Source: Chloroflexota bacterium (GTDB lineage: Bacteria; Chloroflexota; JAHJIN01). From it: 36,920 nucleotides of DNA. The translations under genes and the position numbers were made by a program. The stretch covers positions 1-36,920 of the forward strand of contig JAHJIN010000201.1 of the NCBI GenBank assembly GCA_018823415.1. The letters run 5' to 3'. The stretch's first letter is position 1; each line of letters begins with the position of its first letter. Shown piece by piece: positions 7,854-16,126 of the stretch. Below the pieces are notes generated by a model. It saw nothing but the letters and a program-made list of their open reading frames with translations, made no database searches and had not been told where the DNA came from.

Positions 7854-8309
7854 GTGCGCTGTTTTGTACAAACCCACCTGAACGCGCCCGCCGATGCAGT
7901 GTGGGCGGCAGTGAAAAAGCCCCAGACGCTCGTGCACGTCGCACGCGGGTTTCTGGGCTTTTCCGGCGCCGATCGCTTTCCACCAGAGTGGCAAGTGGGT
8001 ATGACCGTGCGCACCCGGCTCTGGTTCTTTCACGTCCTGCCGGCCTGGTGGACACACACGCTGACCGCGGCGCGGGTGGACGAGGACCAGCGGGAGATCG
8101 CTTCCCGGGAATACGGCGGCTTCATCCGGGTCTGGAATCATACCATCCGGGTTGCACCAGTCCCTGGCGGCTGCACATACAGCGACGAGATCGAGATCGA
8201 AGCGGGTGTCTTGACCGTTTTCATCTGGCTGTATGCCAACATCTTTTACCGCTACCGGCAGATGCGTTGGCGCCGGTGGGCCAAGGTCTATGAGGAGGCG
8301 AAAAAATGA
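7854..8309 (+). CDS. SRPBCC (START/polyketide-cyclase-like) protein
   Basis: The 151-residue protein starts MRCFVQTHLNAPADAVWAAV, the usual opening strand and helix of SRPBCC folds, and ends in a long amphipathic helix (YRYRQMRWRRWAKVYEEAKK). This fold makes a deep pocket for hydrophobic ligands and occurs in cyclases, lipid-transfer proteins and stress proteins. The gene begins with GTG, preceded by GAGG 6 bases upstream, and ends in a 4-base overlap with the next gene. No catalytic residue can be assigned. In this operon a pocket for a hydrophobic intermediate is plausible but unproved. Confidence 0.75.
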   Translation: MRCFVQTHLNAPADAVWAAVKKPQTLVHVARGFLGFSGADRFPPEWQVGMTVRTRLWFFHVLPAWWTHTLTAARVDEDQREIASREYGGFIRVWNHTIRVAPVPGGCTYSDEIEIEAGVLTVFIWLYANIFYRYRQMRWRRWAKVYEEAKK

Positions 8310-9025
8310 AAGACAAACGCGTGTTCCTGGCCGGCCTGACGGCCGGCGCGATAGGCGGACTCCTGGTGGGGCAACGGCTGGCGACCCGGCCACGCCGGAT
8401 GCCTTACCTGGACGTCGGGCAGGAGGTGCTGGCCGAGAAGCGGGGCAAGGTCCAGGCAGCCCTGCTGGCCGCGCGAGTGCAGGCGCGCTATGACGAGCTA
8501 TACGCCCGCCGGCTCCGTTTTCGCCAGCCGGCGCTGCGCCAGCACCTGGAGGGGGGTATCTTGCCCGCCCTGGCACTCTACCAGACGTTGCGGGAGGAAG
8601 GCGATGACCAGGAAGCAGCCCTGGCGGAAATAGACCAAATCCTCGCCGCGATGTTGGAACGGTCGGGCCGACGCCAGTTGGTGCAGATCCTGGGCCGCTT
8701 GCCGGATCCGTTTGCGGTCCTGCGGATCGCCAACCGTTGGGCGATAAAGCACCGGTATCCGCCAGAGGGGTGGCGATTCGAGTGGGTGGAAGACAGCGAC
8801 CACCGTATCGCCTACGACGCCCGCGAGTGTTTCTACGTGAACGTGCTCACGGCCTACGGCGCGCCGGAGCTGACGGCTCACTTGTGCGTGATTGACGACC
8901 TGCTGTATGGCGACCTCCCCGGCATTGCCTGGGAACGCACCAAGACCCTCAGCCGGGGTGACGACCGGTGCGACTTTCGGTTCCGCCGCGTGACCGCATC
9001 GGACGTATCGAAGAAGCAACGATGA
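8306..9025 (+). CDS. L-2-amino-thiazoline-4-carboxylic acid hydrolase-like protein
   Basis: The 239-residue protein resembles the ATC-hydrolase family through its C-terminal third: ECFYVNVLTAYGAPELT, then CVIDDLLYGDLPG and ERTKTLSRGDDRCDFRF (about residues 172-226). Family members in Pseudomonas open the thiazoline ring on the route to L-cysteine, but most relatives have unknown substrates and many sit in secondary-metabolism or methyltransferase clusters. Residues 6-25 (VFLAGLTAGAIGGLLVGQRL) form a hydrophobic, glycine-rich segment that could be a membrane anchor. Overlaps of 4 bases on both sides tie it to its neighbours. The actual reaction here is unknown. Confidence 0.75.
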   Translation: MKDKRVFLAGLTAGAIGGLLVGQRLATRPRRMPYLDVGQEVLAEKRGKVQAALLAARVQARYDELYARRLRFRQPALRQHLEGGILPALALYQTLREEGDDQEAALAEIDQILAAMLERSGRRQLVQILGRLPDPFAVLRIANRWAIKHRYPPEGWRFEWVEDSDHRIAYDARECFYVNVLTAYGAPELTAHLCVIDDLLYGDLPGIAWERTKTLSRGDDRCDFRFRRVTASDVSKKQR

Positions 9026-9843
9026 CCAGGATACACATAGACCTGAGCGGCGTCCCGGAGACCCTGCTCATCCCCCTCTATTGCCGGGCCGTCGAGAGCC
9101 AGCGCCCCGACGCGCTGATCAAGGACGAGCGCGCCGTGGCGCTGATGAACCGGATCGACTATGACTTTTCCGGGATCGGGTTCTCCGCTGCCGATATGCT
9201 CTTCACGGTCATGCGCGTGCGCGAGTTCGACCGCCGCACGCAGGCCTTTCTGGCCGCCCACCCCGATGGAACCGTGGTGAGCATCGGCTGTGGGCTGGAC
9301 ACCCGGTTCGACCGCGTCGCAGAGCGCAATGGGACGGTGGCGTGGTACGACCTGGACCTGCCAGAGGTGATCGCGCTGCGCCGGCAACTCCTGGCCGAAA
9401 CGCCGCGCTGTCGCTTCATCGGGTGCTCTGTGCTGGACTTCGCCTGGATGGACCTTGTCGGCGGCGACACGAAACGCCCCTTCCTGTTCCTGGCGGAAGG
9501 CGTGTTCCCCTATTTCGGGGAAGCCGAGGTCAAGCAGGTGGTGCTGGCGCTGCAAGAGCGATTCCCCGGCGCAGAGCTGGTCTTTGACGCCATGACGCCG
9601 TTCATGGCCTGGCTTAACGGCCTCCATCCACCCATCCGCAAGCTCCACACCAATTTGTGGGGGATCAAGCGTAGCCAGGGGCTGGAAGCCTGGAGCCCTG
9701 GTGTTCGCCTGCTCGACGAGTGGTTCTATTTTGACCGGCCCGAGCCGCGCCTGGGCCGGACCCGCCTGCTGCGATTCGTCCCACTCCTGAACAAAGGGAG
9801 TAGCATCGTGCACTATCGGCTTGATCCGAGGAGTTTCCAATGA
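9022..9843 (+). CDS. LCMT/TcmP-like SAM-dependent O-methyltransferase, paralogue 1
   Basis: The protein of 273 residues belongs to the leucine carboxyl methyltransferase/polyketide O-methyltransferase group. Its N-terminus LSGVPETLLIPLYCRAVESQ and RPDALIKDERAVAL is typical of TcmP-like enzymes, followed by SAM motif TVVSIGCGLDTRFDRV, the acidic WYDLDLPEVI loop and PFLFLAEGVFPYF. I start it at the ATG at 9022, which overlaps the previous stop by 4 bases; an in-frame upstream start would overlap the previous gene by more than 50 bases. It is closely related to the gene at 11229-12104 (shared LSGV-ETLLI-LY, ESQRPDAL, REFDR, WYDLDLPEVI, LKRSQ-LE, LLDEWF), so the two arose by duplication. Carboxyl or hydroxyl methylation is expected; the substrate is unknown. 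Confidence 0.87.
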   Translation: MTRIHIDLSGVPETLLIPLYCRAVESQRPDALIKDERAVALMNRIDYDFSGIGFSAADMLFTVMRVREFDRRTQAFLAAHPDGTVVSIGCGLDTRFDRVAERNGTVAWYDLDLPEVIALRRQLLAETPRCRFIGCSVLDFAWMDLVGGDTKRPFLFLAEGVFPYFGEAEVKQVVLALQERFPGAELVFDAMTPFMAWLNGLHPPIRKLHTNLWGIKRSQGLEAWSPGVRLLDEWFYFDRPEPRLGRTRLLRFVPLLNKGSSIVHYRLDPRSFQ

Positions 9844-10316
9844 TCACCATCATGTCACAGGTTCGAGTGAACGGCATTCGCGGGGTACAGGTCACCGATT
9901 TTCTCCTCAACTGCACCGACCGCGAGTATCAGGCGTGGTGGCCGGGCACCCACCTGGCGTTTCACACGGTGGAGCACCATCCGAGCCACGTCGGCAACAG
10001 CGTCTACATGGATGAGTTCGTCGGGCAGCGCCGGATCAAGATGATGGGCATCGTCACGCAGGTTGTGCCCGGCAAAAGGATAGTCTGGCAGATGAAAAAG
10101 GTCGTGCGGTTGCCGGTCCGGCTCGTCCTGGAGCTGGAGGATGATGCCGCCGGTGCGACGATCACGCACACGATTCGCGCCGGCTTTAAGGGGCTGGGTC
10201 GGCTCCTGGATCTTTTCCTTCGGATCTACTTCTCGGACGAGTTCGCGCGCGCGATGGACGAGCACGCCCAGACCGAGTTTCCCAGGCTGCGGGATGTGCT
10301 GGACACCCGGGTGTAG
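9840..10316 (+). CDS. SRPBCC family protein, second in the operon
   Basis: The 158-residue protein has a SRPBCC-like profile: an early helix with CTDREYQAWWPGTH, central strands VGQRRIKMMGIVTQVVPGKRIVWQM, strands LVLELEDDAAGATITHTIRAGF, and a long C-terminal helix EFARAMDEHAQTEFPRLRDVL. It probably binds a hydrophobic small molecule. It overlaps the preceding methyltransferase gene by 4 bases, and the following gene starts 10 bases downstream. It is only distantly similar to the SRPBCC protein at 7854-8309, so this is not a recent duplication. Function unknown. Confidence 0.75.
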   Translation: MITIMSQVRVNGIRGVQVTDFLLNCTDREYQAWWPGTHLAFHTVEHHPSHVGNSVYMDEFVGQRRIKMMGIVTQVVPGKRIVWQMKKVVRLPVRLVLELEDDAAGATITHTIRAGFKGLGRLLDLFLRIYFSDEFARAMDEHAQTEFPRLRDVLDTRV

Positions 10317-10326
10317 GGAGGTCACC

Positions 10327-11232
10327 ATGAAACAGAACCAAGCCAGCACCACCGCCGCCGGCATCGCCCTGGCCCGGGCCATCGAATCGGCCAAGCCGGC
10401 TGGCGAGCGAATCTGCTACGACCCATTTGCCCGACGCTTCATCAGCGGCGCGTTCTACCACTTTGGCAAGTTCTTTGTGGATATTGGGTACTCGGAGTGG
10501 AAAGGCCCCGGCGTGATCGGGTTCCTGGTGGCCCGGGTCCGGTACTTGGACGATTACATGCAGTCGTGCCTGGACAATGGCCTGGAGCAGTTGGTGATCC
10601 TGGGAGCCGGCTACGATTCTCGCGCCTACCGGCTGGAAAAGCTCATCGCCGGGCCGGTGCGGGTGTTCGAGGTGGATCACCCGGCTACTCAGCAGGTGAA
10701 ACGGGAGCAACTCCAGAAAATCCTGGGGCGATTGCCGGAGCACGTCATCTACGTGCCCATTGACTTCACGCTGGAGACGCTGGAGAACCGACTTTCGGAT
10801 AGCGGGTACGATCCGCAGGCGAAGACGTTGTTCACCTGGGAAGGCGTCACCCAATACCTGACGCCCGACGCGGTGGACAGCACCCTGGCGTTCGTGGCCG
10901 GGCACTCTGGCCCCGGCAGCGCGATCATCTTCGACTACATGTATACCAGCCTTCTCGACGGCACGGTGACGCGCGGCGAGGTCAGCAACATGAGGCGATA
11001 CCGCCGGTTCACCGGCGAGGGCCTGGTCTTTGGCATCCCGGAGGGGACCGTCGCGGCGTTCCTCGAGCAAAGGGGGTTCTGCCAGGTGAGGAACGTGGAC
11101 GCTGACTGGCTGAAAAAGACCTACTTTACCGGTGTCAACGAGCGGCGGCAGGTAGCCGCCGGCTATGCGATCGTCTCGGCGACGGTGAAGACCCGGACAC
11201 ATGAGGAGAAAGTGGAGGGACAAGGAACGTGA
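10327..11232 (+). CDS. SAM-dependent methyltransferase, LCMT family (TIGR00027-like)
   Basis: The 301-residue protein has the family signature STTAAGIALARAIES and RICYDPFARRFI at its N-terminus, SAM motif LVILGAGYDSRAYRL (about residues 90-104), the acidic FEVDHPATQQVKREQL segment and TLFTWEGVTQYL. These are hallmarks of the leucine-carboxyl-methyltransferase-like group common in actinobacteria. The start at 10327 has GGGAGG just upstream; a longer in-frame ORF reaching back to 10141 would overlap the SRPBCC gene and lacks family similarity there. It ends in a GTGA overlap with the next gene. Substrate unknown. Confidence 0.87.
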   Translation: MKQNQASTTAAGIALARAIESAKPAGERICYDPFARRFISGAFYHFGKFFVDIGYSEWKGPGVIGFLVARVRYLDDYMQSCLDNGLEQLVILGAGYDSRAYRLEKLIAGPVRVFEVDHPATQQVKREQLQKILGRLPEHVIYVPIDFTLETLENRLSDSGYDPQAKTLFTWEGVTQYLTPDAVDSTLAFVAGHSGPGSAIIFDYMYTSLLDGTVTRGEVSNMRRYRRFTGEGLVFGIPEGTVAAFLEQRGFCQVRNVDADWLKKTYFTGVNERRQVAAGYAIVSATVKTRTHEEKVEGQGT

Positions 11233-12104
11233 ACATGTCCAAGATCACCCCACAAAGCCTGAGCGGTGTGACCGAAACGCTGCTCATCACGCTCTACATT
11301 CGCGCCCTGGAATCACAACGCCCCGACGCTCTGCTCACCGATGAGAACGCCGTGGCCCTGGTCCGGCAGATGGACCTTGATCCCTCACGAGTCCTGGCCA
11401 AGATCGATGAGGAAACTCGGGTCGCCACAGTCCTGCGCAACCGCGAGTTCGACCGCCACGCAAAGGATTTTCTGGCGCTTCACCCAGAGGCGGTCGTGGT
11501 CCACATCGGCTGCGGCCTCGATGCCCGCTTTGAACGCGTCGCCGAGCGCAATGACCAGGTCGAGTGGTATGACCTCGATTTGCCGGAGGTCATCGAGCTG
11601 CGCCGGCAGCTCATCGGCGGCGAAGGGGCGCGCCAGCATTTCCTCGCCGGCTCGGTGCTCGATAGCGCGTGGCTGGATACAGTGAGCGTCCATCGTCCAA
11701 GACCGTTCCTCTTTCTGGCCGAGGGTGTCTTGATGTACTTGGAAGAGACCCAGGTCAAGTCGCTGGTGCTGACGTTGCGGGAACGCTTTCCCGGCGCGGA
11801 ACTTGTCTTTGACGCATTTTCCCCGTTCTTTGTCTGGGCGAACAACCGCCGGGTCACCCGCACCAACATCGGCGCCCGTTGCCACTGGGCCTTGAAACGC
11901 AGCCAGGACCTCGAAAGCTGGGGCGATGGCACACTTGCGCCGCACGAAGCGCAGCGCAGTGCAGGTGTCTGCCTGCTCGATGAATGGTTCCCTTTCCGTT
12001 GCCCTGAGCCGCGTCTGGGCCGGGCCCGATGGGTGCGCCATATCCCGCTGTTGGCCAAGACTATGGGCGTGTTCCACTACCGGCTGGGCAAGATGGCTGG
12101 ATAG
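11229..12104 (+). CDS. LCMT/TcmP-like SAM-dependent O-methyltransferase, paralogue 2
   Basis: The 291-residue protein is a paralogue of the 9022-9843 gene, with LSGVTETLLITLYIRALESQ, SAM motif VVVHIGCGLDARFERV, WYDLDLPEVIELRRQL, PFLFLAEGVLMYLEE, and LLDEWFPF near the C-terminus. It has about 18 more residues than paralogue 1, mainly an extra loop before the last strand (SWGDGTLAPHEAQRSAG). The start may be the GTG at 11229, overlapping the previous stop, or the ATG at 11235, which has AAGGA 8 bases upstream. Both enzymes sit in one operon separated by two genes, which suggests methylation of related sites or intermediates (inference). Confidence 0.87.
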   Translation: MNMSKITPQSLSGVTETLLITLYIRALESQRPDALLTDENAVALVRQMDLDPSRVLAKIDEETRVATVLRNREFDRHAKDFLALHPEAVVVHIGCGLDARFERVAERNDQVEWYDLDLPEVIELRRQLIGGEGARQHFLAGSVLDSAWLDTVSVHRPRPFLFLAEGVLMYLEETQVKSLVLTLRERFPGAELVFDAFSPFFVWANNRRVTRTNIGARCHWALKRSQDLESWGDGTLAPHEAQRSAGVCLLDEWFPFRCPEPRLGRARWVRHIPLLAKTMGVFHYRLGKMAG

Positions 12105-12134
12105 GCGTACTACCGAAGCACAGGAGGCATGCCC

Positions 12135-12915
12135 ATGACCATCGCCAAGAACGCATCAGCAAGCGCGGGCTTTCTCGACATGCAAGCCCAGGTGGGCATC
12201 ACCAAACACATGGGCGGTTTCGAGGCGACGGATGAACTCCTGGCGTTGTGCCACGTAGAGGACGCCCGGGAGGTCCTGTACGTAGGCTGTGGCATCGGCG
12301 TCGGTGCCACAGCCTACGTCGCCAGGAAATACGGCTGCCGGGTCGTCGGCGTGGACATCTAGGAAAAGATGATCGCGTGGTCGCGCCAGCGCGCCCGGGA
12401 GGAGCACGTCGAGGACCGGACCCGAATTCCGGGTGGCTGATGTGCTCGACCTGCCCTTCGCGGCAGACCGGTTTGACCTCGTCTTCATCGAATCTGTGCT
12501 CGTATTCGTGGCAGACAAGCTGCGGGCGATCCGCGAGTGCGTGCGCGTGACCAAGCCCGGGGGATACGTAGGGCTGAGTGAGGCGTACTGGACCCAAGAG
12601 CCAACTCCCGAGATGGTCGCGCAAATTAGAGGAGCTGTCGGTACCGCCGTCCCGACCATTGAGACCTGGCGGTCGCTCTGGGAGGCCTCCGGGTTGCAGG
12701 ATCGGGTGATCAGAATGCACCCGATTGACAGCCGCAAGGAACTCCGCGACCGGCTGCGGTGGGTGGGCTGGCGGTGGATCCTGAAAGCCTGGGGGCGGGG
12801 GTTGCGCCTGTATATCACCAAGCCGGCAGTCCGGCAATCCATCAAGGAGATGTTTGACACGCCGGCAGAGGTGATGGAATGGGTCGGATATGGGCTGTTC
12901 GTTGGCCGCAAGTGA
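12135..12915 (+). pseudogene. Class I SAM-dependent methyltransferase broken by a nonsense and a frameshift
   Basis: The sequence parallels the intact next gene (12963-13742) along its length. It opens with an AGGAGG 7 bases before ATG 12135 and reads ITKHMGGFEATDELLALCHV, VLYVGCGIGVGAT, GCRVVGVDI. At 12360-12362 a TAG stop replaces the Ser codon (TCG) of the paralogue. Near 12420 one extra C shifts the frame, after which ADVLDLPFAADRFDLVFIES through GYGLFVGRK continues to 12915. Two independent lesions make it a pseudogene unless the assembly has errors here. A three-base in-frame insertion after GVGAT is harmless. The residual 3' ORF (12433-12915) lacks the SAM-binding loop. Confidence 0.87.
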
Positions 12916-12962
12916 GCCGGGTTCGGCGACAGCATAGGTTCCTACCAGAGAGAGGGAAAGTC

Positions 12963-13742
12963 ATGCCCACTGAAAAGAATGCATCAACGGACATGAGCTA
13001 TTTGGACTTTCAGGCGTACGTCGATATCACCAAACACATCGGTGGGTTTGCCGCGACGGACGAACTGCTGTCGCTGTGTCACGTGGCGGAGGCCAGGGAG
13101 GTCCTGTACGTGGGCTGCGGGATCGGCGTTGGCGCGACCTACATCACCCGGAAGTACGGCTGCCGCGTTGTGGGTGTGGACATCTCGGAAAAGATGATCG
13201 CGTGGGCGCGTCAGCGCGCCCGGGAAGACAAGGTGGAGAACAAGACCGAGTTCCGGGTGGCCGATGTGCTCGACCTGCCCTTCGAGGCGGACCGGTTTGA
13301 CGCGGTCATCATCGAATCCGTGCTCGCCTTCGTGGATGACAAGCCGTGGGCCCTCCGCGAGTGCGTGCGCGTGACCCGGCCCGGCGGATACGTGGGGCTG
13401 AACGAGTCGTACTGGCTCACAGAGCCATCCCCCGAGATTGTGGCGCAGGTGCGCGTTTCCGTCGGCTCGGCCATCCCCACCGCTGTGACCTGGCAGGCGC
13501 TGTGGGAGGAGTCCGGGCTGCACGACCGGGTGGTAAAGCTATATCAGGTTGATTCCCGCGTCGAAGTCCGGGACCGGATGCGGTGGGTCGGTTGGAAGTG
13601 GGCCTTGAGGGGTTTTGGCCGGCTGTTCCGACTGTACATCACGCAACCGGCGGCCCGGCAGCTCCTCCGGGAGATGTTTGCTACACCGTCGCTGGACACG
13701 CTGCGGCTGATGGGATACGGGCTGTTCGTCGGCCGAAAATAG
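12963..13742 (+). CDS. Class I SAM-dependent methyltransferase (intact twin of the broken copy)
   Basis: The 259-residue protein carries motif I VLYVGCGIGVGATYI (about residues 43-57), VVGVDISEKMIAWARQRA (acidic loop), FRVADVLDLPFEADRFDAV (motif II) and VTRPGGYVGLNESYW (motif III), in the UbiE/sterol-methyltransferase-like fold. A C-terminal stretch of hydrophobic and basic residues (GFGRLFRLYITQPAARQLL) may bind a membrane or a lipid-like substrate. The gene starts at ATG 12963 behind GAGAGGG. The upstream duplicate is decaying, so this copy probably carries the function. It is followed 10 bases later by the MBL gene. Confidence 0.88.
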   Translation: MPTEKNASTDMSYLDFQAYVDITKHIGGFAATDELLSLCHVAEAREVLYVGCGIGVGATYITRKYGCRVVGVDISEKMIAWARQRAREDKVENKTEFRVADVLDLPFEADRFDAVIIESVLAFVDDKPWALRECVRVTRPGGYVGLNESYWLTEPSPEIVAQVRVSVGSAIPTAVTWQALWEESGLHDRVVKLYQVDSRVEVRDRMRWVGWKWALRGFGRLFRLYITQPAARQLLREMFATPSLDTLRLMGYGLFVGRK

Positions 13743-13752
13743 GGGTGAAGTC

Positions 13753-14919
13753 ATGATAGGAGACATCGACCGACTGTTCGACAACCTGTGGTTCGTCGTC
13801 GGCGAAATGCCGGAAGACCTCAACAAGAAACCCGACATCGCCAACGTCCTCGTGTACTGCGCTGGCGACCGGCTGTACCTGATGGATAGCGGAGTCGGAC
13901 TCCAGATGCGGGCGGGGATCGAAAGGGCGCTGCAAGAAGCGGGGACCGCCCGGTCGTTCACCCTGTTGAATAGCCACGCGCACGCGGACCACATCTGCCA
14001 CAACGACCTGATCCACACGGTGCCGGCTGCAGAGAAACACCACTACCTCGCGGAACCAGGCCTGGAGATGCTGGACCCTTGTGCTTACTTTGGGCAACTG
14101 TTCCACCAGATGAGCGAATACTATGACCCCCTGACCGGCTACCAGGCGTATCGGCTCAAGTATCGCCTGGCCGGGCTGCTGCGCGACACGCTAGCCCTCT
14201 TTGTCGGCCAGGAGCGAGCGATGACGATGCTCATGCCCAACGTCTTTAAAAAGTTCGAGCCGATCCACCCGTCGCGGGAAACCATCCAACCCTACGAAAC
14301 ACTGCTCAAACGAGAGCTCCGTGTCGGGAACGTAACGTGGAGCGGCTGGGTCCTGGGCGATGACGCCGTGTGGGTGCTGGAGGAGCGCGGTCACTCGCCG
14401 GACGAGGTGTTGTTCTACGTTCCAGAGCACCGGCTCCTGCACACGGCGGACCTGACGTTCGAATTGTTCCCTACCTGGCCGGACTCCAATAGCCAGGTCA
14501 CGCGAGAGGCGCTGCACAAGTGCCTGGCGATGGCTCGCGCCGGGCAGGTGCAGGTGCTGACCGACAGCCACCATCACCAGGTCTACCGGGGGCAAAGTGA
14601 TATTGTCGCGTTCCTGGACACGCTCCTGTCCGACCACGAGCGCTTTCGGGAGGTGCTGGCCCAGGTCATGGACGAGCAGGACGGACTGACCGTTGGTCAG
14701 GTCTATGCCCGGGTGAGGGAGCGAGACGATCCGGTAGTGCGCAAGTATCTGGCATGCGAGTTTCCCCACACGCCCCCCAGTCTCCAGGCCGTCATCGTGG
14801 CGAGCTTGCTGGAGATGGGTTACCAGGCCAGAGGGCCGCAGCGGCGAAAGCGATTCTTCCGCCCTGGTTCTGACCAAGGAGGGTGGAATGTTGCAAGAAA
14901 GCAGATCGAGGCAGCCTGA
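13753..14919 (+). CDS. MBL-fold metallo-hydrolase
   Basis: The 388-residue protein has the zinc-binding HAHADH motif (His75 to His80), a strand before it with YLMDSGVGLQM, a GHSPDEVLFY segment matching the third ligand region, and HTADL for the bridging Asp. This architecture, with a C-terminal helical domain (about 310-370, LTVGQVYARVRERDDPVVRKYL), resembles MBL-fold hydrolases such as lactamase-like or lactonase-like enzymes that cleave esters, thioesters or lactones. It lies in the methyltransferase operon 10 bases after the preceding gene, and its 3' end overlaps the next gene by 32 bases. Substrate unknown; removing a tethering ester or thioester is one possibility. Confidence 0.87.
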   Translation: MIGDIDRLFDNLWFVVGEMPEDLNKKPDIANVLVYCAGDRLYLMDSGVGLQMRAGIERALQEAGTARSFTLLNSHAHADHICHNDLIHTVPAAEKHHYLAEPGLEMLDPCAYFGQLFHQMSEYYDPLTGYQAYRLKYRLAGLLRDTLALFVGQERAMTMLMPNVFKKFEPIHPSRETIQPYETLLKRELRVGNVTWSGWVLGDDAVWVLEERGHSPDEVLFYVPEHRLLHTADLTFELFPTWPDSNSQVTREALHKCLAMARAGQVQVLTDSHHHQVYRGQSDIVAFLDTLLSDHERFREVLAQVMDEQDGLTVGQVYARVRERDDPVVRKYLACEFPHTPPSLQAVIVASLLEMGYQARGPQRRKRFFRPGSDQGGWNVARKQIEAA

Positions 14920-15673
14920 ACGTGCGTCGGCTATCCCTTTCGCCATCTGGGAAAAAGGGGGCACCACGGAGCACCTGGGTGGCATCTATGCGACGGAGCG
15001 CCTGCTGGCGATGTGCCATCTGGGCCCCGGTCAAACCGTGCTGGTCCTCGGCTGCGGGACGGGGTACACGGCCTGTCACCTGGCACAGCACGTCCAGGCG
15101 CACGTGGTCGCGGTGGACATCAGCCCGAGGAGCGTGGCAGAGGCGCGAAAGCGGGTAGCAGGGGCGGGCCTGGGCGAGCGAGTGGTCGTCATACAGGGCG
15201 ATGCGCATCGGCTGGCCGCCCCCGACTGTGCATACGACACCCTGATTGCCGAATCGGTGCTGGCCTTCTGCAACGCGGACACTGTGGCGACGGAGGCGTG
15301 GCGGGTCCTCCGGCCTGGGAGCGTCTTGGGCATCAACGAGCTGACGCTCCTGAAACCACCACCGGCCGAACTGCTCGCGCTGCTGCGGGGCACGTTGGGC
15401 CTCTGGCCGTTCCAGGAACAGGAGTGGCGGGCCATCCTGACAGACGCCGGGTTTGTGGACGTGGTAACCGACGTGCGGCCGGTGAGTCTGCGCGAACAGT
15501 TTGTCAGCCACATCCGGGTGGACGGCGTCCGCAAATACCTCTCGGCCGTCGTCGGCGGCGTCTCGGACGCTGGCATCCGGCGCGCGTTCTTTACACGAGA
15601 CATGCTGCGCGCGGCCCGGCAGTTCCGGCCGTACGTCGGCTATGGGCTATATGCGGGTCAAAAGGCTCGCTGA
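14888..15673 (+). CDS. Class I SAM-dependent methyltransferase, last gene of the cluster
   Basis: The 261-residue protein has TEHLGGIYATERLLAMCHLG, SAM motif TVLVLGCGTGYTACHL, VVAVDISPRSVAEARKRV and WRVLRPGSVLGINEL. The N-terminal GG-ATE-LL-MCH pattern and the C-terminal PYVGYGLYAGQK match the enzymes at 12135 and 12963, so all three form one paralogous group. AAGGAGG lies just before ATG 14888, within the end of the MBL gene. The run of coupled genes stops here; the following 120 bases contain no clear gene and no convincing T-rich terminator. Confidence 0.87.
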   Translation: MLQESRSRQPERASAIPFAIWEKGGTTEHLGGIYATERLLAMCHLGPGQTVLVLGCGTGYTACHLAQHVQAHVVAVDISPRSVAEARKRVAGAGLGERVVVIQGDAHRLAAPDCAYDTLIAESVLAFCNADTVATEAWRVLRPGSVLGINELTLLKPPPAELLALLRGTLGLWPFQEQEWRAILTDAGFVDVVTDVRPVSLREQFVSHIRVDGVRKYLSAVVGGVSDAGIRRAFFTRDMLRAARQFRPYVGYGLYAGQKAR

Positions 15674-15799
15674 CTGCTTCAGCTCGGTGAGCAGGCCTTC
15701 GGCGCTTGACACTCTTCTCAACCAGCGTGCACTGCGGCAAACAGGACAAGGACATACCACCAGCGAGCGACTATCGACGCCGGTCACAGGTGCATGACA

Positions 15800-16126
15800 A
15801 TGGCAACACAGTCGAGTATGACCCGGTCTCGTTCTCATGCTGTGCCCGCGTGCAGCCTGATCCTTTTGTGGCTGTGCGTGTGCAGCTTGACTGTTCATGT
15901 CCTGGTCGATGATCTGGAACCCGTCGGTTGGGAACCGTTGGTAGAGCATAGTGCGGCTGACCCGATCTATGACGATCATCACCAGGATAACTTTCTTCTG
16001 CCCGGAGCGCTCCCCATAGATCGCCCGATGGAACACCGGTTCATCTCCCCTATTCATAACCCACGCCCATCGGCGTGCGCGATTTCTCCCTTGCTACCCC
16101 CTCCCGAATTTCCTGCCACTGTGTAA
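15800..16126 (+). CDS. Small membrane-anchored hypothetical protein
   Basis: A polypeptide of 108 residues begins at ATG 15800 with AGGTG 7 bases upstream. It has a hydrophobic segment ACSLILLWLCVCSLTVHVLV that could be an anchor or signal sequence, followed by an acidic and His-rich stretch (DDLEPVGWEPLVEH, then DDHHQDNFLLPGALP) and a proline-rich end. The sequence has the look of a real exported domain, but I do not recognise a family. It lies 52 bases before the membrane methyltransferase-like gene. An opposite-strand ORF of 136 residues overlaps it; the plus-strand product looks more protein-like. Confidence 0.45.
   Translation: MATQSSMTRSRSHAVPACSLILLWLCVCSLTVHVLVDDLEPVGWEPLVEHSAADPIYDDHHQDNFLLPGALPIDRPMEHRFISPIHNPRPSACAISPLLPPPEFPATV

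Noticed and set aside
3784..15673. A classical natural-product cluster (PKS, NRPS, terpene or RiPP)
   Set aside because: No scaffold-forming enzyme or precursor peptide was found; the TcmP-like and cyclase-like folds alone are not enough to claim a polyketide pathway.
15647..16057. 136-residue minus ORF opposite the small anchored protein
   Set aside because: The plus-strand frame has a ribosome site, a hydrophobic segment and a better protein-like composition; I keep this one only as an alternative.
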